Of a stretch of 36,240 bases of DNA, positions 30,835 to 36,240 are shown one piece after another. The position numbers and the translations under genes were made by a program. The stretch spans positions 1 through 36,240 of the forward strand of contig JAEEZH010000029.1 of assembly GCA_016288495.1 (NCBI GenBank), given 5' to 3'. The notes under the pieces are model-generated. The model was not told the origin of the DNA and made no database searches. It saw only the letters and a list, made by a program, of their open reading frames with translations. Position 1 is the first letter of the stretch. Each line of letters begins with the position of its first letter. The stretch comes from Lachnospiraceae bacterium. GTDB taxonomy: Bacteria; Bacillota; Clostridia; Lachnospirales; Lachnospiraceae.

Positions 30835-32082
30835 ATGAAAAAGGCTATCCTGATAACCTTAGGCGTATTGATGCTTCTTATCCTCGGATGTTTTATCACC
30901 GGGTTTAAGTTTTATACCGCCGGATACAGGTATGATCCCATAAACAGGGATATGATCAATATAGATATGACTCCCGAGGTGCGCACCATGCAGCTGACCC
31001 TTAATGAGGGAGATATCAAAAGGCAGTATCCGGTGGATGTGACATACACTCCCTTTGTGGATGGAGATGTCAGCAATCTCTTCATATCCGAAGCAGACAT
31101 ATCTTATCTGACCACCCCGGACGAAAAACAGATAGATGACAGTGTGGATACTTTTTTGTCCCTCACCACCCGCAGGGGAATGGAAAGTGCAAAGCTGGAT
31201 AAAAATCTTCACTATACCGACACGATCCAGGGCAACCAGGTATCGGCAAATACCCTGAAAAGGGATATCGTATCCGAATTTCCCGCTGTCGGTAATTTCA
31301 GCGTTGAGGATTATTATGTGGTGGAGCCGGACAACAGGGGAGAAAAGCTCTCCGAGCTTTATAACCGGGTAAAAGATCTGACCATCACCTATGAAAACGG
31401 CCAGTCCATATCGGCCATGAGGATGGATCCCGTCTTCGATGAGCTGAAACGCACGGTCACCTTTGACGAGGATAAGATAAAAGAAGAGGTGAGGAAGCTG
31501 ATGCTCACCATGGATGATGCGGGGCAGAAGTCCATCAGCTTTAATTCCACGAATATGGGGGTCATCAGGGTCAAGGGCGGCACCTGGGGACATATCACGG
31601 ATACAAAGGCGGAGACCGAATATGTGCTGGAAAAATTCAGGTCACTGGGCGAGCCCGAGGAAAACAGAAAACCCATAATGATCCAGGACCTTGACTGGAA
31701 TCTGCCCAGGGATTACATAGAGGTGGATAAAAAGAACCAGCATGTGTATGTGTATGAAAACGGCAGGCTGATAATGGATGACGACTGCGTGACCGGGCTT
31801 TATCCCAAGCGCAAGACACCCTCCGGGATATTCTTCATTTCCGAGAAGATGAAGAATAAGACCCTGAGAGGACCGGGTTACGCTTCTTTTGTAAACAGAT
31901 GGATGAGGATCACCAATTCCGGAGTGGGACTTCATGACGCCAGCTGGAGAGGCAGGTTCGGAGGTGAGATCTACCTTCGCGACGGATCCCACGGCTGTAT
32001 CAATCTGCCCCGGCAGTTTGCCTATGATCTGTATGACTATGTATATGACAAAGAAAACTATTGCGTTGTGGTCCATGACTGA
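30835..32082 (+). CDS. L,D-transpeptidase (YkuD domain), membrane-anchored
   Basis: The 415 residues have an N-terminal membrane helix (about 4-26). A long extracellular region (about 30-280) resembles the PG-binding/pepsin-inhibitor-like domain common in Clostridial L,D-transpeptidases. The YkuD catalytic domain is at about 292-415. The active site shows His367 (GLHDAS) and SHGCINLP with nucleophile Cys388. The enzyme makes 3-3 peptidoglycan cross-links or attaches proteins to the wall. No RBS is seen before ATG 30835, yet the N-terminal sequence is clearly right. The single-gene unit has its own promoter. Confidence 0.93.
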   Translation: MKKAILITLGVLMLLILGCFITGFKFYTAGYRYDPINRDMINIDMTPEVRTMQLTLNEGDIKRQYPVDVTYTPFVDGDVSNLFISEADISYLTTPDEKQIDDSVDTFLSLTTRRGMESAKLDKNLHYTDTIQGNQVSANTLKRDIVSEFPAVGNFSVEDYYVVEPDNRGEKLSELYNRVKDLTITYENGQSISAMRMDPVFDELKRTVTFDEDKIKEEVRKLMLTMDDAGQKSISFNSTNMGVIRVKGGTWGHITDTKAETEYVLEKFRSLGEPEENRKPIMIQDLDWNLPRDYIEVDKKNQHVYVYENGRLIMDDDCVTGLYPKRKTPSGIFFISEKMKNKTLRGPGYASFVNRWMRITNSGVGLHDASWRGRFGGEIYLRDGSHGCINLPRQFAYDLYDYVYDKENYCVVVHD

Positions 32083-32150
32083 TGGGGACGTGTGATATGG
32101 GCGGCCCGGCGGTGACCTGAGACGGATGGTGAGAAGGAGCCCGGTTTGTA

Positions 32151-32179
32151 TTGACAATTTTTCGCTGCAGTAATACAAT
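32151..32179 (+). promoter_or_regulatory. Promoter of the TPP-riboswitch operon
   Basis: A perfect TTGACA and TACAAT (five of six) with a 17-bp spacer are followed by a start site near 32186, just before the riboswitch aptamer. Confidence 0.85.
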
Positions 32180-32201
32180 GTTCTCCGATACTATAATAAT
32201 T

Positions 32202-32282
32202 ACAGCTGGGGGAGCATATTGCTGAGAGGCCGCGGCCGACCCTTATTACCTGATACGGATAATGCCGTCGTAGGGAAGCTGT
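32202..32282 (+). promoter_or_regulatory. TPP riboswitch (THI element)
   Basis: The conserved parts are in place: GGGGGAGC, CTGAGAGG, GACCCTT, ACCTGATACGGATAATGCCG and GTAGGGA. The P1 helix pairs ACAGCT (32202-32207) with AGCTGT (32277-32282). It binds thiamine pyrophosphate and should reduce expression of the following thiT operon when thiamine is plentiful. Confidence 0.97.
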
Positions 32283-32336
32283 CATCCTGTTTTCGATGAC
32301 TTTTGTTTACCTCCTGCTGTATTGATCGCAGGAGGT
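32281..32336 (+). promoter_or_regulatory. Expression platform: hairpin plus SD-sequestering stem of the TPP riboswitch
   Basis: First, GTCATC/GATGAC (32281-32286 with 32295-32300) followed by TTTTGTTT is a short terminator-like hairpin. Second, ACCTCCTGC (32309-32317) pairs perfectly over 9 bp with GCAGGAGGT (32328-32336), hiding the thiT AGGAGG. The P1 5' strand and its 3' neighbour (ACAGCTGGGGG, 32202-32212) can instead pair with CCTCCTGCTGT (32310-32320), with one mismatch and one wobble. This would free the ribosome site when TPP is absent. Confidence 0.7.
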
Positions 32337-32342
32337 TTTATT

Positions 32343-33062
32343 ATGCAGTTATTTCTGGAAGCAAACGACGGATATTATTCCCTTACGAAGGCCGGTACCA
32401 TACTGTGTCTGGTGATCGCGCTTATTCTGTTTGCAGCGGCAGCCCTGGCAAACGAAAAATTCGACAAGGCTCTGTCCAAGGGCAAGGAGAATTCAAAGAA
32501 GGAGTCTTTGTTTTCCGTAAGGCAGCTCGCCTTTGCGGGAGTGGCGTTGGCACTGGCCTACGCTCTGTCCTATGTGAAGCTCATCCATATGCCCTGGGGC
32601 GGTTCGGTGACGCTTTGTTCCATGCTTTTTGTCTGCCTGATCGGCTACTGGTACGGCCCCAGGATCGGACTGGTCTGTGCTTTTGCATACAGCATTCTTC
32701 AGTTCGTCCAGGGGGGAGGCAGCTATATCGTTTCCCCTTTACAGGTCCTCTTTGATTATCTGCTGGCCTTCACCGCTCTGGGATTTTCGGGTTTCTTCAC
32801 CAAATTAAAAAAAGGTCTTCTGATCGGTTATATAGTGGCTGTTGCCGGCAGGTTCCTGTTTACCTGCATAGCCAGCTATCTTTTCTGGATGGATTACATG
32901 CCGGAAGAATTTCCAAAGGCACTTTCGGTTGTTTATCCTTTATGTTATAATTTTGCCTATATGGGGGTCGAAGCGATCATCACCGTTGCGATCCTTTGTG
33001 TGAAGCCCGTAGGCGTCGCCATGGAAAAGGTGAGGGCGATGGCGCTGGGAAACGGAAAATAG
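32343..33062 (+). CDS. thiT: ThiT, substrate-binding S component of the thiamine ECF transporter
   Basis: The 239-residue membrane protein starts at ATG 32343, 7 nt after AGGAGG (32330-32335). ThiT binds thiamine and works with the shared EcfA/A'/T energising module, encoded elsewhere. Six membrane helices follow a lysine-rich loop (about 45-55). The family motif PWGGSVTL follows the second helix and the signature FVQGGGSYIVSPLQVLFDY is present. The TPP riboswitch directly upstream agrees with the call. Confidence 0.95.
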   Translation: MQLFLEANDGYYSLTKAGTILCLVIALILFAAAALANEKFDKALSKGKENSKKESLFSVRQLAFAGVALALAYALSYVKLIHMPWGGSVTLCSMLFVCLIGYWYGPRIGLVCAFAYSILQFVQGGGSYIVSPLQVLFDYLLAFTALGFSGFFTKLKKGLLIGYIVAVAGRFLFTCIASYLFWMDYMPEEFPKALSVVYPLCYNFAYMGVEAIITVAILCVKPVGVAMEKVRAMALGNGK

Positions 33063-33086
33063 ATCCTTTCGGATGGGTGGAAGTGT

Positions 33087-33686
33087 TTGAAAAGGCAGTA
33101 TCATAAGTTTTTTGCGGTGGTGGCACTGGCTGTATCATCGGCGGTTTTGTTAAACCAGCTGGTGTTCCTGACCGGACTTTCGGAAAGCTCCGCGGGTTAT
33201 CAGGATGCTCTTAAGGTCATGCAGTCCATGGATCCGTCGGTCCTTGTGCTGATGGCTGTTTTTATCGCACCGATATATGAGGAGATGATATTCAGGGGAC
33301 TGTTTTATGCCATTCCCCTTCGTCTGATAAAAAGATTCAGGGGCCGGGACGCCGGAAAAAAGAGCGTGCCCCTGTTCGTCTTTATCTCTTCCCTGGCTTT
33401 TGCCCTGTATCACGGCAATCTGGTGCAGTTCATCTATGCCTTTTTTATGGCTCTTCTCATGTGTTTTACATATGAATGCTGCGGGGGACTTTTATGGACG
33501 ATACTGTTTCACATGAATGCCAATCTTTCCGCCCTGATAAGCGGTTTTTTCAGGGAGTATCCCGACAGATGGTTCACCTTTGTTGCTTTGGCCGTTTTGC
33601 TATTCACGGCTGTTGTGTGTGTCAGATATATGATCGGTCTGAAAAGGGAGAGTGAAGCCGGAGGGGATGCGGAGTTGCTGACTTAA
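33087..33686 (+). CDS. CPBP family intramembrane glutamic protease (CAAX-like)
   Basis: The 199 residues start with TTG at 33087 behind GGGTGG; no better start exists in frame. The polytopic protein keeps the ABI/CPBP motifs: Glu65-Glu66-x3-Arg70 (EEMIFRG), His109 (ALYHGN) and HxxxN (His142-Asn146, HMNAN). These residues form the glutamate-based active site in the membrane. Targets in bacteria are mostly unknown, with roles in prenyl-protein processing, bacteriocin immunity or signalling. It lies 24 nt after thiT and 10 nt before the next gene, so it is likely cotranscribed under TPP control. Confidence 0.88.
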   Translation: MKRQYHKFFAVVALAVSSAVLLNQLVFLTGLSESSAGYQDALKVMQSMDPSVLVLMAVFIAPIYEEMIFRGLFYAIPLRLIKRFRGRDAGKKSVPLFVFISSLAFALYHGNLVQFIYAFFMALLMCFTYECCGGLLWTILFHMNANLSALISGFFREYPDRWFTFVALAVLLFTAVVCVRYMIGLKRESEAGGDAELLT

Positions 33687-33696
33687 GGAGATCGGA

Positions 33697-36081
33697 ATGA
33701 GTCAAAATATCAAAGATAAAGTAAAATGGGAATTCAAAAGCTTTGGCACCAATTCCTCCACGGACGACAGGCTTTGCGGCTTCAGGAAAAGTGCCGACGG
33801 GCGCGTCGTGAGAGTGTATTCCCTTAAGAATTCCGGTAAGATAATACCTCTGTCCCATGACGGGCTTTCTTTTTATTATACGCCTGTAAAAAGCGATAAA
33901 AATTTTACGCTGAGAGCGAAGATGCATATAAATGACTGGTCCTTTACCAACGGCCAGGAGGGCTTCGGAATGATGGCCTGCGACCGGATCGGTGAGACGG
34001 GGGAGCATGATTTCTGGAACAATTCGCTGATGGCGCTGGTCACCAAGGGTATGTATTTTTATGACGCGGCCAGTGATTCCTATAAGGGCAGCGATGATGA
34101 GAACAGGATAGTGATGTTCCAGGGAGTATCCGCCCTGGCAAGATACGGTGTGACAAAGGATAACCTTCAGGAGTTCAAGGATGATCCCTCAAAGGCCATG
34201 GGCAGGTATTTTTATCAGGACCAGACCATGCTGGAACACAGCTGCGCAAAGCTGGGAGCGGGTACTTACAATATCGCGGGGAACTATGTCCTGCCCCATG
34301 AATTCGATGAGACAAAGTCCGGAGAGACAGCCTACGGCAGGGGCAGGCTGATGGCTGAGGCGGAGAATACGCCGGATGAGCTTGTCTATGAAGATTTTAT
34401 CTTTTGCATTACAAAGGATAACTCCGGTTATACCCTGTCCTATGAGAGTCCTGACGGAAAGATAAAGGGTTCAAAGACTTATTTTGATCCCAGGTACTAT
34501 AAGGACGGGGAGATAAGGGCGGATGTGGAAAAGGCAGCAGGCGAGCCCGGCATGCTGGAAAAGCTGGACGAGGGCTATGTCTATGCCGGATTTTTTGCCG
34601 CGAGAAATGCGGATGTGAGTTTTTCCGATATTCACCTGGAGATAAGGGACCGGGAAGAGGATGAGCCTACCCGTGCCCATGACAGGGTGTTTTTTGACAA
34701 TGACTCCCGCTTTATTGCCGCTGATACGGCGAACCGGGAGGATTATACCCTCGCATACAGACCTGCCTGGAACGGGATGTTAAAGGTGACGGGGGAAGAG
34801 GGCGTCATTTTTGAAGGTGAGGTCTTTGCAGATAAGAATACCTATATCCCGTCCCGTCTCAAGGCAGGGTTCAACAGGTTTTCTTCCGAATTTACCCCGG
34901 ATGAGTCCTATCACTACGGATATGACGAAGCGCATCCGGAGAATATCTATAACTGTCTGGATTCCTATGAGACGCTTCATCGGGAATTGTCTGTGGTATA
35001 CAGGAGCTTTCCTTCCGGGCAGATCCATGTGTCTCCCGAGGGGACGGCCGGAGCAGCGGGCAGTGAGGATGATCCCGTGGATATAAGGACGGCGGTGGCC
35101 TTTGCGGCTCCGGGACAGGAGATCCTCCTTAAGAGCGGCGTGTATGGGTTTTCACATCGCCTTTTTATAGAAAGGGGAACGGACGGTACTTCGGATAAGC
35201 CTGTGGTAATGAGGGGCGACGGGGGAAAGGCTGTCTTTGACTTTAAGGATATGGCAGGTGCCGGGTCTTTGGGCGGAGGCTTTTTCATATCCGGCTGTTA
35301 CTGGCATATTTCCGACATAGAGATAAGGAACACGCCGGATCGGAATACGGGTATCTGGCTGGCGGGACATCATAACCTGCTGGAGAGGATAGAGGCTCAT
35401 CACAACGGAAACGTGGGGATCTGTATCCTGGCCGCCAATACTTCCATCAGACGGGATGAGACGGACCGGGATAACGAGCTCCTCTGGCCTCATCATAACC
35501 TTATAAAAGACTGTATCTCGTATGAAAACTGCGATGCCGGCGGTGATCTGGCGGACGGTTTTGCCTGCAAGCTGATGGCGGGTGAGGGGAATGCTTTTGT
35601 CAACTGCGTCTCCCACAATAACGCCGACGATGGTTTCGACCTGTACACCAAGTCGGAGACCGGCAGGATAGGATCTGTCAGGATCGAGAACTGTGTGGCC
35701 TATGAAAACGGTTATGTGCATCGGGACGGCGGGAGAAAAAGCGCAGGCAACGGAAACGGCTTCAAACTGGGCGGGGAGTCCATCCCCGGCGCTCATGTGG
35801 TCAGGGGCAGCGTGGCCTACAGGAATAAGGCGGACGGCTTTGACTCAAACAGATGTCCCGATCCGAAGCTTTACGACTGCCTGGCCTATGACAACGAAAA
35901 GTCCAATTTTGACCTGTACTCTGCCAAGGGAAAGGCGACGGACTTTTTTATGGAGCGCTGTGTGTCCTTTAGGACGGATAAGACCCTGGGAAAGGGAGAT
36001 ATCGTAAAATGCGGGGACAATCAGAAGCCGGAAGAGGCTATGGGCGAGGATGTCATTCTTTGGAAGCTTAACGAAGAGTGA
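33697..36081 (+). CDS. PL9 family pectate lyase-like protein without signal peptide
   Basis: The 794 residues start at ATG 33697, with AAGGAGA 5 nt upstream overlapping the previous stop. The N-terminal part (about 1-300) is a beta-sandwich resembling DUF1349/laminin-G type sugar-binding folds (FTLRAKMHINDW), then a linker domain (about 320-430). The PL9 beta-helix spans about 445-785. It keeps Asp620, Asp644, Asp645 and Asp648 (DGFACK, DDGFD) at the same spacing as the secreted lyase, and Lys690 in GNGFKLG. There is no signal peptide or membrane helix, so it is probably cytoplasmic and may act on imported oligogalacturonides. Its last codons and stop lie inside the beginning of a repeat array. 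It closes the thiT operon. Confidence 0.88.
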   Translation: MSQNIKDKVKWEFKSFGTNSSTDDRLCGFRKSADGRVVRVYSLKNSGKIIPLSHDGLSFYYTPVKSDKNFTLRAKMHINDWSFTNGQEGFGMMACDRIGETGEHDFWNNSLMALVTKGMYFYDAASDSYKGSDDENRIVMFQGVSALARYGVTKDNLQEFKDDPSKAMGRYFYQDQTMLEHSCAKLGAGTYNIAGNYVLPHEFDETKSGETAYGRGRLMAEAENTPDELVYEDFIFCITKDNSGYTLSYESPDGKIKGSKTYFDPRYYKDGEIRADVEKAAGEPGMLEKLDEGYVYAGFFAARNADVSFSDIHLEIRDREEDEPTRAHDRVFFDNDSRFIAADTANREDYTLAYRPAWNGMLKVTGEEGVIFEGEVFADKNTYIPSRLKAGFNRFSSEFTPDESYHYGYDEAHPENIYNCLDSYETLHRELSVVYRSFPSGQIHVSPEGTAGAAGSEDDPVDIRTAVAFAAPGQEILLKSGVYGFSHRLFIERGTDGTSDKPVVMRGDGGKAVFDFKDMAGAGSLGGGFFISGCYWHISDIEIRNTPDRNTGIWLAGHHNLLERIEAHHNGNVGICILAANTSIRRDETDRDNELLWPHHNLIKDCISYENCDAGGDLADGFACKLMAGEGNAFVNCVSHNNADDGFDLYTKSETGRIGSVRIENCVAYENGYVHRDGGRKSAGNGNGFKLGGESIPGAHVVRGSVAYRNKADGFDSNRCPDPKLYDCLAYDNEKSNFDLYSAKGKATDFFMERCVSFRTDKTLGKGDIVKCGDNQKPEEAMGEDVILWKLNEE

Positions 36082-36240
36082 CACAGCATTGCACTTTTGT
36101 CATCCTGAACGAAGGGTGACACAGCATTGCACTTCTGTCATCCTGAACGAAGGGTGACACAGCATCGCACTTCTGTCATCCTGAACGAAGGGTGACACAG
36201 CATCGCACTTCTGTCATCCTGAACGAAGGGTGACACAGCA
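36082..36240 (+). repeat. 38-bp tandem repeat array, running off the window
   Basis: Four whole units begin at 36082, 36120, 36158 and 36196, and a fifth begins at 36234. Each contains TGTCATCCTGAACGAAGGGTGACA, an 8-bp inverted pair with one G-T and an 8-nt loop. The core is related to the interspersed repeats elsewhere in the window. Differences between units are limited to one or two bases (TTG/TCG, TTT/TTC). Confidence 0.92.

Noticed and set aside
32303-32755. 150-aa frame overlapping the start of thiT in another frame
   Set aside because: It overlaps the riboswitch expression platform and thiT, has no RBS, and the thiT frame carries clear family motifs.

Overview
The window looks like chromosomal DNA from a Gram-positive Clostridia, most likely a plant-fibre-degrading Lachnospiraceae from gut or rumen (inference). 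Support comes from purine-rich AGGAGG ribosome binding sites, sigma-A promoters with 17-bp spacers, a ThiT-type thiamine transporter under a TPP riboswitch, a PrsA-like foldase lipoprotein, a GlnRS, an orphan FliB-type methylase, two family 9 pectate lyases and a giant Ig/PPC-rich surface protein. No rRNA, CRISPR array, phage or transposase gene is visible. I cannot name the species.

Layout. Positions 3-11657 hold the 3' part of a giant extracellular multidomain protein, open at the left edge and closed by a strong terminator. A TerB-like gene follows (11831-12235). Next is a two-gene biosynthetic unit: an NRPS-like A-ACP-C protein ending in a vestigial second adenylation domain, overlapped by a type-B carboxylesterase (12349-17441). 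Positions 17461-18142 are a repeat-rich stretch holding one small gene. glmS, rfbD and a membrane J-domain protein form a compact operon (18143-21716). glnS and a DUF2225 gene come next (21913-24496), then a secreted PL9 pectate lyase (24615-27461). This lyase converges on a PrsA-like lipoprotein gene, which diverges from a small acidic membrane protein gene. A tRNA-Val/tRNA-Met operon, an orphan fliB-like gene and an L,D-transpeptidase gene follow. The right end is a TPP-riboswitch unit, thiT, a CPBP protease and a second PL9 protein without a signal peptide. A 38-bp tandem repeat array runs off the window.

How the genes may work together. The secreted and the apparently cytoplasmic PL9 proteins suggest pectin cleavage outside the cell and trimming of oligosaccharides inside. 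glmS, rfbD, the L,D-transpeptidase and the PrsA-like foldase serve cell-envelope construction. The NRPS-like/esterase pair could make and release a small acyl product.

The least explained signal is a family of interspersed palindromic repeats in five intergenic regions, all containing a TGTCATYCTGA core. Two copies carry the same 61-nt stem-loop module inserted in one repeat arm, just upstream of a ribosome binding site. Their main hairpin differs in sequence but keeps its pairing by compensatory changes. Other copies have undergone separate local tandem expansion with periods of 23, 27 and 38 bp. This family, the truncated NRPS-like protein and the TPP-riboswitch/pectate-lyase unit are the best candidates for undescribed biology here.
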